Position numbers and translations under genes: made by a program. From an uncultured Lachnospiraceae bacterium (GTDB taxonomy: Bacteria; Bacillota; Clostridia; Lachnospirales; Lachnospiraceae), in NCBI GenBank assembly GCA_910579505.1, contig CAJTTZ010000002.1, forward strand, positions 310,001 to 374,000: a stretch of 64,000 nucleotides of DNA, written 5' to 3'. Shown in pieces: positions 44,608-54,328 of the stretch. The notes beneath the pieces were generated by a model. The model was not told where the DNA came from. It saw only the letters and a program-made list of their open reading frames with translations, and did no database searches. Numbering within the stretch: the first letter of the stretch is position 1; the number at the start of each line of letters is the position of its first letter.

Positions 44608-45837
44608 TCAGCCTTTGCCGTTTTCCGAAACCACCGCTTCGCACCCCATCATCATAAGCAGATAATTCCTGCCGATATACACGGAGACCAGATGCGCCTC
44701 CACTACCGTGTACACTGCAAACATCACAAAAAGCACAAGCCCGCAGGCATCCCGCCTGCGCCAGAGACGCCACAGAAGAAGCAGGTTTGCCGCCACATAC
44801 AAAATACCCGGAATCACGCCGTAGCGGTAAAATACCTTAACCCAGCCCATGTCAAAATAATAATTCATATTGTTTTCACAGGAAAAAGCCGACCATGTAT
44901 GAATCATGCCGTCGTTGTTGTCAGAATCCGTCAGGGAAATAATCCTGCCGTTGATATGGCGGTCGATCTTACCGAGCAGTACGATATGCTCATTGTCCCG
45001 TGGATTACAATAAAAAAATTCGTTCCACTGTGCCTCCCTTACCCGCTGGGCGCAGACCGCCGCATCCACAGAAAAGGCGATGCAGAGCGCAAAGACAAGC
45101 AGGCCGCACACATAGAGAATCGTCTTCTTCCGTAGGCATTTCACAAAAGTCAGCAGACAGGCCCCGCAAAGATACGTTGTCGTAATAAGCATACTGGTCT
45201 TGGAGCCGGTCAGCAGATATACGCCAGCGTTTAAGAGCATCAAAAACAGGTAGCTGTACCATTTCATCCGGTCAAACCAGACATAGACGCCAAGCGCCGC
45301 CAGCATAAAAAACATGCATGAGAGAGCGTTCGGATGCCCCATCCCTAAGGTATAGCGGGTTTCTTCCGCCGCCTCCTGCCCGATATAGCGGGTTTCTTCC
45401 GCCGCTTCATGCCCAAAAGCCTGCGTCAGGCTGATGTCCCCGTAAATTCCCGTCACGGAAAGGGCGACTATGGCAAGACAGCCCGCCAGCGTCACATAAA
45501 ACGTATACTTCAAGGCTGCTTTTAGCGAAATACCCTTGCACGCCGCCACAAAAGTTACCACGCGGATGATATCGTTGGCCCCGGTCACCCGGTAGGAAAC
45601 AAAGCCTACCGCCTCCATCAAAAATATAAGCGCCCACTCACGCCGCTCATAGCGGGTAAGCAGAAGTTTGCACGCAAACAGAAGAAAAGTCAGCCGGAAC
45701 AAATATCCTTCAATGGGATTGATATAATTGCTCTTGTCGATAATCACCATCAACAGCTCTATCGTCAGCCCGATATAGAAAGCAAGACGGGGTACCGGGC
45801 TTTCCTCCCGCAGCCGCCTGTAGAGATTCTTCAGCAT
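44608..45837 (-). CDS. Wzy-like O-antigen/capsule polymerase
   Basis: A 409-residue membrane protein with about ten helices, from ATG 45837 after GGAAGGAAAT. LGMGHPNALSCMFF (about 164-177 of the longer reading) is the HPN-type motif also found in the other polymerase-like protein at 32600. A large outside loop around CENNMNYYFDMGWVKVFYRYG fits Wzy. An 11-residue segment (EAAEETRYIGQ) is present twice in tandem directly before the HPN region. Second of two polymerase candidates; located just upstream of the priming enzyme. Confidence 0.78.
   Translation of the reverse strand: MLKNLYRRLREESPVPRLAFYIGLTIELLMVIIDKSNYINPIEGYLFRLTFLLFACKLLLTRYERREWALIFLMEAVGFVSYRVTGANDIIRVVTFVAACKGISLKAALKYTFYVTLAGCLAIVALSVTGIYGDISLTQAFGHEAAEETRYIGQEAAEETRYTLGMGHPNALSCMFFMLAALGVYVWFDRMKWYSYLFLMLLNAGVYLLTGSKTSMLITTTYLCGACLLTFVKCLRKKTILYVCGLLVFALCIAFSVDAAVCAQRVREAQWNEFFYCNPRDNEHIVLLGKIDRHINGRIISLTDSDNNDGMIHTWSAFSCENNMNYYFDMGWVKVFYRYGVIPGILYVAANLLLLWRLWRRRDACGLVLFVMFAVYTVVEAHLVSVYIGRNYLLMMMGCEAVVSENGKG
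45351..45416 (-). repeat. In-frame 33-base tandem duplication in the wzy-like gene
   Basis: Two copies, starting at 45351 and 45384, differ by a few bases at their ends (tatagcgggtttcttccgcc is identical in both). They encode two consecutive EAAEETRY segments. Being a multiple of three the copy number can change without frameshift. Confidence 0.9.
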
Positions 45838-45886
45838 ATTTCCTTCCATTCCGAAGCGTTCTACACTGGTACATGTACCGCTTCTT

Positions 45887-46834
45887 TCACCCTGGCCGCC
45901 GCAGTACCTTCACGGCCATGCCGTGCGCCCTGCGCAGCCACTGTTTTCCCGCAAGTTTGGTCCTCTTCCACAAAATGCCCGCCGGGCTGACTTTCGGAGC
46001 TATCAGGAAGTCGTACTCCTCCCGGTGCCTGCGCAGATACGCCGGAAAACTGTCGTCAATCGGAACCCGGACAAACTTTGCATCCCTGTCAAAGATATCC
46101 TCCCCGCATAGCAGCCTGTCCACAGCCTCATTTAAATAACGTTTGCTGTTGTATTCCTGGTGCGCCGCCGCCTTCACTTTCACGCCGATGCGCTTCGCCA
46201 CATCCCGTTCGCCGTCGCCGCCCATATAGCCAAAATGCCACCCGCCGTCCGCAACACGCACGCTGCGCGGATCCGTTGGGGATACCTCCCTCAAAAATAC
46301 GATGCCCTCTTTCGGAAGGTCGGCAAAGCTGCATATTTTTGTGCCGAGCCACTGTCTCTTCTCCACACCCTGAAATTCTCCCGTAATGGATAAAAGATTA
46401 CCTGAAACTTCTTCCATATTGAGGAAACAATAAAACATCCGCTGTGCCAGATGATAAATTTTCCCGGATTCAAACTCTTCTATCAGCTTTACCAGTATCT
46501 CAGGATTCGGAATCTCGTCCACATCGCTGAAAATAATGATATCCTCCGGCTGACAGCCGGAAAGTCCCCGAATCAGCTGGTTCTTCTGAAATTTATCCCG
46601 CTCGTGGGTAGTCACCCCTTCCATGGGAGAATTGTCCACCGCCACATAGCGGATCTTTTCCTCAAATTCCTCAAAAAGCTTCCTGTTTTCCGCAAAAATC
46701 ATTCTTTTCGGCTCCCCGGAAAACGTGACCGAAGACTCCTCAATCACAAAGCAGTCCACATAGGGCGCCATAATCTGCATTCTAAGCTTCAAGATATCCA
46801 ATTCGTTGAAAAAGGGGACGCAGTCATATATCAT
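45887..46834 (-). CDS. Glycosyltransferase family 17-like
   Basis: A 315-residue protein with the GT17 marks IYDCVPFFNELDILKLRM (2-19), FVIEESSVTFSGEPK (28-42), RDKFQKNQLIRGL (about 78-90) and IIFSDVDEIPNPEIL (about 98-112, acidic metal site). GT17 includes the eukaryotic bisecting GlcNAc transferase; bacterial members occur in polysaccharide loci and have unknown donors. ATG preceded at distance by AAAGGA. The C-terminus is basic. Confidence 0.84.
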   Translation of the reverse strand: MIYDCVPFFNELDILKLRMQIMAPYVDCFVIEESSVTFSGEPKRMIFAENRKLFEEFEEKIRYVAVDNSPMEGVTTHERDKFQKNQLIRGLSGCQPEDIIIFSDVDEIPNPEILVKLIEEFESGKIYHLAQRMFYCFLNMEEVSGNLLSITGEFQGVEKRQWLGTKICSFADLPKEGIVFLREVSPTDPRSVRVADGGWHFGYMGGDGERDVAKRIGVKVKAAAHQEYNSKRYLNEAVDRLLCGEDIFDRDAKFVRVPIDDSFPAYLRRHREEYDFLIAPKVSPAGILWKRTKLAGKQWLRRAHGMAVKVLRRPG

Positions 46835-46884
46835 GTGTTATTTTATCCTTTCATCCTGCCGGGCTATAGAATCCCTCTTTGTCC

Positions 46885-47649
46885 TCACCGCCAAAACAGC
46901 AGCGGCCGGACACAATCCTTACACTTCTGCCATCTGCTCTTCCACGGGTTTTTAAATTGTGGATACTGCGCGTTTCTGCCCCGCCATTTGTGGAAGAGAA
47001 ACGGCTTGTCCACATCCATGATCTCGGGAATCATATGTTCATGCCCAAAATACTTTGCAACCTCTATGGGCGCAAAACACATTCCCGCCGCCTCAATTAC
47101 ATTGCGGTATTTGCAGCAGAGGAACGTATCTTCATTATAATTGTCGTCCTCCTCCATCTTCTCCCACTTAAGCCCTGCTTTTTTCGGATAGTCCAAAAGT
47201 CTTTTGCTGCGGATTGACACACTGTTTCCTACCCGTACAATATTCCCCCCGGCATCCCGGTAGGCGTAATCGTTCTGCGGCAGGGGCCATGGGGAACCGA
47301 TATAGTCATAATTCAAAAATTCGTCCCGCCAGCTCCCGGGGTTCACCACAAAACCGTCCGCGTGCACAATCAGCGCAAATTCCGTACGAATATGTTCGCC
47401 GAGTTCATACACCATTTTATAGTTGAACTTGTCGATATCGTCCAGTTTGGACGTGTGGGAATACCTGATACCACCAGGCAGCGACAGCGGCTTTCTATGT
47501 GTTATCAGCACAACATCGCCAAATTCGATTCCACGCATGCTGTATTCCATAGCGCGGATTGTCTCATATATATTCACACTCGTCATAGCTGCCAGCGTCA
47601 CATTGGGCAAAGACAGCTTCGCCTCACTTCTCTGTGTATTCTGTTCCAT
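46885..47649 (-). CDS. DUF5672 protein, putative glycosyltransferase
   Basis: A 254-residue protein. HIRTEFALIVHADGFVVNPG (about 88-107 from the upstream start), FLNYDYIGSPWPLP and NSVSIRSKRLLDYPKK match the DUF5672 family, which occurs in polysaccharide loci and has a GT-A-like look (the VHADG segment takes the place of the DxD). The ATG at 47649 has AAGGGG 5 bases before it; a GTG two codons earlier at 47655 is possible. The gene overlaps the end of the DUF6056-like gene. Confidence 0.78.
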   Translation of the reverse strand: MEQNTQRSEAKLSLPNVTLAAMTSVNIYETIRAMEYSMRGIEFGDVVLITHRKPLSLPGGIRYSHTSKLDDIDKFNYKMVYELGEHIRTEFALIVHADGFVVNPGSWRDEFLNYDYIGSPWPLPQNDYAYRDAGGNIVRVGNSVSIRSKRLLDYPKKAGLKWEKMEEDDNYNEDTFLCCKYRNVIEAAGMCFAPIEVAKYFGHEHMIPEIMDVDKPFLFHKWRGRNAQYPQFKNPWKSRWQKCKDCVRPLLFWR

Positions 47650-49150
47650 TTCCACCCCTTCTCACACTATCCTTATGGTAATACCGCGCCACCGCCAGAT
47701 TCAGCCAGTTTTCCGAATCCTCACTCAAATCCTCAAACGAGAAGAGATACGGCTTTTCCCTGTACGGTAAGACTACCACATCCGTCGCCGTCTCATCCGT
47801 GTAGAGCGCGTAGCGCGCCATGGAGTCCTCATAAAAAATCTGTGCCTCGCCCTTCACCAGCGACCTCGCCGCCGAAATACTCGTGTACGTGTTCTTGTCA
47901 GCAGTAAGCGCCCACACCGAAAGCAGCAGGATCATGCACACCGCGCTCATGCGGCCTCCAGCCCGCTCCAGAAAAACACCCAGGGCCTCCGCCGTACTTC
48001 CGGCGCCCTCCTCCTGCTTCCTGTGGGAAAAGTATCCCAGCCAGTAAACTGTGACCGCCAATACCGCCACATAGTAAGTCATCTGAATAATATTATCCAC
48101 CCGGGACAGCCCTGTCATACCAACCGCGTAGAGGGTTGGGGTAAACATTGCCGAAAGCACACAGTATGCCCCTGCCGTCACCCACGCCGGATGTGGAAAT
48201 TCCCGCTTTGAGGCCTTTGCCATCTTCCACAGAAGAGGCAGAAGCGCCAGCCATACAAGCACCGCAAACACCGGCGTCCAGCGGACCGCAAATACCGGCG
48301 CGCTGTAAAATGACAGAAAAACCGACTTTACCGCGGAATATCCCTCATCCACATCCACACTCGCCCGCGCCAGATTACCCGGCGCAAGGACATTGAAGAG
48401 AAAACCCGCGCTTCCGGCCAGGAACGGTATGATAACATACGCTATTCTATCCCGCTTCTTATAGAACGCATACAGGACAAGAAAGGCCATGATAATCTCC
48501 GCCTGCAATCCCGTGACCAGATTGCCGCCGCCCACAATAATCCCCAGAACGGCCGCCGCCGCACAGCAGAAAACAGCGCGCCCTTTTCCCTCCGCCCAGA
48601 GGGTTTCCGACATAAGGGCCAGAAGAAAAAACCACACTGACTGCATGAGCACATAGTGGGTAGAGCCATTATACCAGTAAATCCCCTCAAACGGCGCCTC
48701 AATCACCTGATAGAACATAAAAAGCAGAAGCAGCACAGCCACGGAAGCGCCGCCGCCTTCGCATCCGAGCCACTTAACCAGAATATGTTTTCCCAGCACG
48801 AAGGTAGAGACGGCGAGCATTCCGATCATCAGTATGGGCACCAGCCATGCCGCGCCATACCAAAAGTTCATAGGGCACATGGCCATCAGGAAGCAGGACA
48901 CATAAGTCCCCTGCCAGTCCCGGTAAAAATCCATGTTCTGCCGCCACGCCTCCTGTGCGCAGGCCGCAAAGGAGCCCGTCGCCTGCCAGACATCGTGTAC
49001 CCGCCTGCCGTAATCATAATCGTCAATACACATCACATTATATCTGCCCAGCAGAAAGAGCGGGAGCAGCGACAGAAGCAAAAGCCCCGCCGCCAGAACT
49101 ACCGCCCGTCTGCCACCAAAAAAATTCTCTGCTTTTTCCCATACCTTCAT
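47624..49150 (-). CDS. DUF6056-like polytopic membrane protein (copy 2)
   Basis: A 508-residue protein from ATG 49150 which overlaps the upstream stop as ATGA; a longer in-frame reading to 49192 would overlap more. About eleven helices. Conserved with copy 3 at 61659 are the loop CIDDYDYGRRV, DWQGTYVSCFLMA (DWQGT motif) and NVLAPGNLARASV. The acidic loop after the first helix is consistent with a GT-C glycosyltransferase. It would work on the outer face with polyprenyl-phosphate sugars (inference). Confidence 0.72.
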   Translation of the reverse strand: MKVWEKAENFFGGRRAVVLAAGLLLLSLLPLFLLGRYNVMCIDDYDYGRRVHDVWQATGSFAACAQEAWRQNMDFYRDWQGTYVSCFLMAMCPMNFWYGAAWLVPILMIGMLAVSTFVLGKHILVKWLGCEGGGASVAVLLLLFMFYQVIEAPFEGIYWYNGSTHYVLMQSVWFFLLALMSETLWAEGKGRAVFCCAAAAVLGIIVGGGNLVTGLQAEIIMAFLVLYAFYKKRDRIAYVIIPFLAGSAGFLFNVLAPGNLARASVDVDEGYSAVKSVFLSFYSAPVFAVRWTPVFAVLVWLALLPLLWKMAKASKREFPHPAWVTAGAYCVLSAMFTPTLYAVGMTGLSRVDNIIQMTYYVAVLAVTVYWLGYFSHRKQEEGAGSTAEALGVFLERAGGRMSAVCMILLLSVWALTADKNTYTSISAARSLVKGEAQIFYEDSMARYALYTDETATDVVVLPYREKPYLFSFEDLSEDSENWLNLAVARYYHKDSVRRGGNGTEYTEK

Positions 49151-50169
49151 TGTCTTCTCAGCCTTCTCATCACACCTCTTCCAATTTTGCACAGGTACGC
49201 CTTCTTATATATATACCACGCGTGGAGTTTCATCATTTGCAGCCTCGCGCCCACAGGTCTTATGTTTACGCCGGCATACTTTTTAGACCGGCCCTTATAT
49301 GCCGCCAATTCTTCCCGGCACTCCTGATCCGTAAAGACCCTGCCCTTCCGGTCCATATAATGCCATCCCTCGTAGATATTCTGCTCAGAGGCCCAGTAAC
49401 CGTCGGACACATTATGTCTCGCCCAATATTTCGGCGCCAGGATATACTGCACCGTGTCGCTTGTAAACGCCGGAAAATACGCGAAGGACGAATTTGCCAG
49501 CAATAGATAACGTGCGTTTTTTAAAATAGAGTAATCCTTGGCGAGATCAAAATTATACGCGGGAATACCGGGGAGGAACTTGTGTGCCTCCCGCACGTCG
49601 TTCGTGATAATCATAAACTTCATGTCAGGATTGACCCTGCGCATCTGCCGCATCCCCTGTACCCAGTAGCGTTTGCGCAGATAGAGCTCCGGGGATCCCA
49701 TATAATCGCTGCAGCGAAGATGCAGGATGCAGAGGTTTTCCTGACTGTACTCTTTGCAGTCATATTCCGGTTTTACCTTAAGCCACTCCTTTATCTCCTC
49801 CTTATGGGAGATAAAATATTCTTCCGCCTGCAGATTGCCATAGAGAAGTGTGCCGTCCTCCACCTTAAAAAGCTGCCTGTCCGCATCCGTCACATAGACG
49901 CCGTGGGTCAGATCATGCGTAGAATTTCCCGCAAAGAGCCGGGTTTCCTTCTCATAATAAGTCTTTTCGTAATCTTCCTTTTTCGACGGGACTCCCATAT
50001 CCAAATCCATAAAGTACAGCCCGCAGTCGCTGTGCATATTGTTGGCAAAATGCTCCGGGTCAAGCACACTGAACTGGTAGCCCAAATCCTGCGCAATACA
50101 TCTTGCAGTCACATAGAAAAACAGTTGATTGCCCAGCCCGAAGCCTTCCTGTGTCTCAATTCCTAACAT
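49147..50169 (-). CDS. GT11-like transferase with divergent donor motif
   Basis: A 340-residue protein. GFGLGNQLFFYVTARCIAQ (9-27) and LLLANSSFAYFPAF match the alpha-1,2-fucosyltransferase frame, but the donor-site motif is CILHLRCSDYMG instead of HxRRGDY, so one of the arginines and the glycine before Asp are replaced. It may use another donor or have lost fucose specificity. GGAGGAGTAA precedes the start, which directly follows the stop of the ABC transporter gene. It is the third GT11-like gene here. Confidence 0.75.
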   Translation of the reverse strand: MLGIETQEGFGLGNQLFFYVTARCIAQDLGYQFSVLDPEHFANNMHSDCGLYFMDLDMGVPSKKEDYEKTYYEKETRLFAGNSTHDLTHGVYVTDADRQLFKVEDGTLLYGNLQAEEYFISHKEEIKEWLKVKPEYDCKEYSQENLCILHLRCSDYMGSPELYLRKRYWVQGMRQMRRVNPDMKFMIITNDVREAHKFLPGIPAYNFDLAKDYSILKNARYLLLANSSFAYFPAFTSDTVQYILAPKYWARHNVSDGYWASEQNIYEGWHYMDRKGRVFTDQECREELAAYKGRSKKYAGVNIRPVGARLQMMKLHAWYIYKKAYLCKIGRGVMRRLRRQ

Positions 50170-51957
50170 TTACTCCTCCAGATTTGTCCGCATGATTTTC
50201 CCGTTTTCCACCTTATATATAACGTCGCACTTGGCAATGGTATTCAGACGGTGGGCAATAATCACCATCGTTTTTTTGCCGTGGAAGCTGTTGACCGCCT
50301 CCATCACCGCCGACTCCGTATCTCCATCCAGCGCGGAGGTAGCCTCGTCAAAGACAAGAATCTCCGGGTTGTGGTAAAGCGCCCTTGCAATTCCCAAACG
50401 CTGCCTCTGTCCGCCGGAAATCCTGACGCCCCTGTCGCCTATCGTCGTCTCCAGCCCCTCCGGCAGTTCCTCCACAAAGCTCTTTAGCTGCGCTTCCTCC
50501 AGCACTTCCCATATCCGCTTATCGTCAATCTGATCCGCGTCAATGCCGAAAGCAATATTATCCCGGATGGACTCGTCTATCAGATAGATGGACTGGGGAA
50601 TATATCCGATCTTGGAAAGCCAGGAGGGATAATTCTCAAAAATATCCCTGCCGTCGCAGGTGATGGTTCCCGCCTGCACATGCAAAAGTCCCAGCAGTAT
50701 GTCCACAATGGTGGATTTCCCTGCGCCCGACGGCCCCATAATACCTACCGACTGTCCTTTTTTGACTTCCATGTGGGCGTCCGTAAAGATAGGTTTGTCC
50801 GTATTCGGGTAAGTAAAGCTGATATGATCCAGCACAATCTTATCCGTCAGCGCAAGTTCCGCTTTTTCCTCCTTAGTCTCTCCCGTAAGCCCCGTCACGC
50901 TGCCGTTCACATCCCGCTTCATATTCTCCGTCAGATTCTCATACAGGTAATCCAGACAGGGCTGCGCGTATGCAATCTCCGACAGATAGGTATTGATACG
51001 GTTCGTTGCCGGCATCACACGCACCGCCGCCGCCGCAAACGCCATAAGCTGGGGCATCAGCACCGTGATGTCACCATCCTCCAGCATATAAACGAGAATG
51101 AAGGAGAGCATTGCCGCGATAAAAACCGTCTCGATCAGAAGTCTCGGCGTGTTGTTCATCACCGCATAGTTTCTCGCCACATTGGCACCAATCGCGCCGC
51201 TCTCATAGTAATTGCGCACAAAGAACTCTTCCCTGTGCAGTACCTTCACATCCTTTAATCCATAGATGGACTGGATTCTCCATTTGGCTATCCGCGACTG
51301 AATCGCCTGATTCTTGCGCCCAATGGCATTGAGCCTGGGTTTTAACACTCTGGTAATGAGCAACGTCATGCCAAGAAAAAGCACGCCGCAGCCTATGGAG
51401 ATGAGCGGACTCACCCACACCAGCAGCACAATACAGATCGAAACCGCAACCACGATCTCCGTGGTCATCTGGATCAATACCAGTACCAGTTGGAACGCAT
51501 TGGGGATATCGCTGTCCGTCAGCCGGAACACCGTGGGAATATCGGCTCCCAGATAGTCCTCGTAAGGGCGGTTCAAAAACTCCCGCATCACCCGGCTGAT
51601 CATCCGATTGCGGTTTCTCGTGACAAAAGTGTTCTGTACAAACGTTAAAAACAAAAGGTACGCATTCTTAAATATAAAAATTGCAATCAGAATACCAAGC
51701 ATCCATACGATGAGGCTCCTTGAAGAGGTTATCCCCAAAAGGGCGGTGACTCTGCCAACTAACTCATTCTCCATGACTTTATCCGGCGCCATAACCGCCT
51801 CCGCCACAGGAAGCATCATGGAAACGCCGAGAGTCTCCAAAATACCGCCGATCAAAATGAGAATAGCAAGGCCTCCCAGCTGCCAGAGCTGCTTTCGCTC
51901 AAAAAGGTATCCGATCTTCTGCAGCAGCCCCACCTGCGTCTGACTCTGTTTCTTCAT
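50170..51957 (-). CDS. ABC transporter, PglK/MsbA-type flippase (copy 2)
   Basis: A 595-residue half transporter: membrane domain (about 20-330) and ATPase (about 370-590) with GPSGAGKST (408-416), YIPQS, ISGGQRQR (513-520), ILVFDEATSALD (533-544) and IIAHRLNT. It is clearly related to the protein at 23754, with the same N-terminal layout (GYLF-RKQLWQL) and the same post-Walker sequence. It is placed next to the GT11-like genes and would flip the repeat unit they help to build. Confidence 0.87.
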   Translation of the reverse strand: MKKQSQTQVGLLQKIGYLFERKQLWQLGGLAILILIGGILETLGVSMMLPVAEAVMAPDKVMENELVGRVTALLGITSSRSLIVWMLGILIAIFIFKNAYLLFLTFVQNTFVTRNRNRMISRVMREFLNRPYEDYLGADIPTVFRLTDSDIPNAFQLVLVLIQMTTEIVVAVSICIVLLVWVSPLISIGCGVLFLGMTLLITRVLKPRLNAIGRKNQAIQSRIAKWRIQSIYGLKDVKVLHREEFFVRNYYESGAIGANVARNYAVMNNTPRLLIETVFIAAMLSFILVYMLEDGDITVLMPQLMAFAAAAVRVMPATNRINTYLSEIAYAQPCLDYLYENLTENMKRDVNGSVTGLTGETKEEKAELALTDKIVLDHISFTYPNTDKPIFTDAHMEVKKGQSVGIMGPSGAGKSTIVDILLGLLHVQAGTITCDGRDIFENYPSWLSKIGYIPQSIYLIDESIRDNIAFGIDADQIDDKRIWEVLEEAQLKSFVEELPEGLETTIGDRGVRISGGQRQRLGIARALYHNPEILVFDEATSALDGDTESAVMEAVNSFHGKKTMVIIAHRLNTIAKCDVIYKVENGKIMRTNLEE

Positions 51958-51986
51958 ATTATATATAGATTCCTTCCAAAATGATG

Positions 51987-52958
51987 TTACGCTTCCTGTG
52001 AAATCACGATCCTGTGCATGTCCGCCCTATAAAAATCACTGTCGTCCGTCCCGTTGAGCCATCGCTGCGGCGCAAAAACCGTCTTCTCCGGGTTCCTGTT
52101 CAGATAGGACGCCCACCAGCTGAAACTGCTGTTTGCAAGAATATGATGTTTGCAGCGGCTCATCAGAACAAATTCCGCATAGTCGTTGTCCCCTGCTCCC
52201 GGCAGATCAATCCACGTGATATCCTTAAGCATACCGTCCGCCAATATCTTTGCCAGCGCCCCCCTTTTTCCATCCTCTGCAAACTGCCGCGCCGCCCATG
52301 CCTTGTCGTTTGTAAAAAGGAAGAACCGGCACCCCGGAAATCTCTCCCGCATCCGACGGATTCCTTCTATATAATAGGCGTCCGTGCAGATACCGCCGAA
52401 AATGGCCTGGTTTTCAGGCGTCAGATAATCTCCCCTTCGAACATGCAGGCTTACGGAACATGTGTTATCTATTTCTTCCAAATAGTTCTGCGCCGTCCTG
52501 CGCTTCCCGCTCGACCCACTCATCCCCCAGCAGCCCGACCGGCGCAGATACGCCGTCAGCCTGTCCGTGTCATAGGCCTCCCGGACTTCCTCCTCCACCT
52601 GTTGAAAATATTTCTCTGTCTGCCAATAACCCTCCAGATAAATATCGTCCCACGTCAGGACATTCGGTATAAAGAGTTTTCCCTCCTCGAAATAAGCCTT
52701 TTTATGTCTGCCGAAAAGTTTCCGCCTCACCCTGTGCCATAAGAGGGGAGAGGAATCCAGCATTCGCCGGAGTTCTTCCTGCGAAGGGCGCGCATAGGTA
52801 ATCCCAAAAGGCGAAAGCGCAGGCGTTCTCTGCTCGTCTTCCACAAATCCCGCCACATCGTCGATCTTCACTTCCCTGCCCAGACTTTTCAGTTGCAGAT
52901 ACAGGGCGTATTGGAACATCTGATTCCCCAGGCCGCCCGCCAGCTGTATAATAATCAA
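51987..52958 (-). CDS. Alpha-1,2-fucosyltransferase-like (GT11), copy 2
   Basis: A 323-residue protein. AGGLGNQMFQYALYLQLKS near the N-terminus, SLHVRRGDYLTPENQ and NSSFSWWASYLNRNP are full GT11 signatures, intact compared with the neighbour at 49147. The start codon is TTG at 52958, with AGGATGAGAAT just upstream; the second codon region has no ATG. Same family as the gene at 38257. GDP-fucose supply must come from outside the window. Confidence 0.88.
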   Translation of the reverse strand: MIIIQLAGGLGNQMFQYALYLQLKSLGREVKIDDVAGFVEDEQRTPALSPFGITYARPSQEELRRMLDSSPLLWHRVRRKLFGRHKKAYFEEGKLFIPNVLTWDDIYLEGYWQTEKYFQQVEEEVREAYDTDRLTAYLRRSGCWGMSGSSGKRRTAQNYLEEIDNTCSVSLHVRRGDYLTPENQAIFGGICTDAYYIEGIRRMRERFPGCRFFLFTNDKAWAARQFAEDGKRGALAKILADGMLKDITWIDLPGAGDNDYAEFVLMSRCKHHILANSSFSWWASYLNRNPEKTVFAPQRWLNGTDDSDFYRADMHRIVISQEA

Positions 52959-53019
52959 ATTCTCATCCTGCCCTTTTTCGCAATCATGCGTTATTGTAAT
53001 CCCTTAATGCTTTATCCAT

Positions 53020-54105
53020 TCAGCGCTCTCTCAGCCGTTTGACGACTCGTTTAACCTTCACTTTCGCCGGAATCACAACCTGTTCTTCCCAGCGCACTCT
53101 CCTGACATAGGCCGCAGGAGATTTATAGAAAAGCCGGAGCTTCTTCCGATCCCTTGGATCAGCCGCCGGTGACTGAAACGCTCTCAGCGCGCGTTCCCTG
53201 TCCTTACCCAGAATCTCCTCTATCCGAAGCAGATACGTCGCTCCATCCCCTGCTTTCTCCAAATCAGAATAAAATAACAGCAGTCTCTTATAAAAAAAGT
53301 AATCGTGAGTCTGCGCCAGGTCTTCCCTGCCCAGCTCCTGCAGGAACTTCGTCTTCTCGTAATAAGCCGGTATCTGATCCGTAAAAGTCCGCGGATTGAT
53401 CCGCCGGTTCATGATACTACCCTCTCTGTCTATTATATAGTTATACAAGGCAGTGTCAAGGTAAATACAGCGATTGGCCCGGGCGAGAGCCGCTGTGGCA
53501 AACATGATATCCTCGTACCACTGTCCCGCCGGGAAAGACACGTTCTCCAAAACCTCACGCCGGTACAGCTTGTTCCACGCCGCATTCTGAATCTCACATT
53601 CCTTCCGCTCCTCCACATAGCAGGCCAGAGCCTCCTGCCCTTCAAAGAGCACCGCCCTGTCCACCGACTCATCAAATGTCTGTAAACGGGAAACCTGGCG
53701 GTAACGGCATATGGCAATATCCGCCTTCTGATCCAACAGCGCGCCCAGGAGCTTTTCATACATGTCGGCGTCAATCCAGTCGTCCCCGTCCACATAGCCA
53801 ATATACTTGCCCTTCGCTTCTGCAGTCCCTATGTTTCTTGCCTGGGCAGGTCCTTCATTTACCTTATGGATTACCCGAACCCGTACATCCTCGGCAGACA
53901 GCTCGTCACAGATTTTTCCCGTGTCGTCTGTGGATCCGTCGTCCACCACGATAATCTCCAGATTCGTATAAGTCTGTTTACAGACCGAGCGAATCCCCCT
54001 CTCGATATACGCCTCTATATTGTAAGCGGTAACGATCACCGAAATTAATTCCGCCTGCTCCCTCCCATGTAATTTGGGTGGCCGATACTTCTCTAAAATT
54101 TCCAC
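53020..54105 (-). CDS. Glycosyltransferase family 2
   Basis: A 361-residue GT-A enzyme with SVIVTAYNIEAYIERGI, VVDDGSTDDTGKICD (about 54-68), GPAQARNIGTAEAKG, YVDGDDWIDAD (about 106-116) and CRYRQVSRL. The start is a GTG at 54105 preceded by AGGAGGAG; upstream is the AT-rich spacer that ends the asparagine-synthetase gene, so this gene may be transcribed on its own. Basic C-terminus. Confidence 0.85.
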   Translation of the reverse strand: MEILEKYRPPKLHGREQAELISVIVTAYNIEAYIERGIRSVCKQTYTNLEIIVVDDGSTDDTGKICDELSAEDVRVRVIHKVNEGPAQARNIGTAEAKGKYIGYVDGDDWIDADMYEKLLGALLDQKADIAICRYRQVSRLQTFDESVDRAVLFEGQEALACYVEERKECEIQNAAWNKLYRREVLENVSFPAGQWYEDIMFATAALARANRCIYLDTALYNYIIDREGSIMNRRINPRTFTDQIPAYYEKTKFLQELGREDLAQTHDYFFYKRLLLFYSDLEKAGDGATYLLRIEEILGKDRERALRAFQSPAADPRDRKKLRLFYKSPAAYVRRVRWEEQVVIPAKVKVKRVVKRLRER

Positions 54106-54263
54106 TGCCGCTCCTCCTGTCCCTCTTCGGTCTATCTATGTATCCCTTCTTCAACCATCTCTCAACACGCATTGTATTTCAGTTGGTATTCTTTATTCCG
54201 TCAAATTAATTTTATTTTTATCTGCAATAAATAACGCTTATCACCTGTTATGCAATATATGCC

Positions 54264-54309
54264 AAAAAAGGATTATTTCCTCATAACAACCGTTTCTGCA
54301 ATCCTTTTT
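54264..54309 (-). terminator. Candidate terminator downstream of the asparagine synthetase
   Basis: Within the AT-rich 54106..54328 spacer (223 bases, no gene seen) an inverted repeat pairs AAAAAGGATT (54300..54309) with AATCCTTTTTT (54264..54274) around a loop of about 25 bases, ending in a T run on the minus strand. The loop is long and the stem weak, so this is only a possible terminator; it would close the unit transcribed from the right. Confidence 0.35.
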
Positions 54310-54328
54310 ATGGCGCATAATTAAATCA

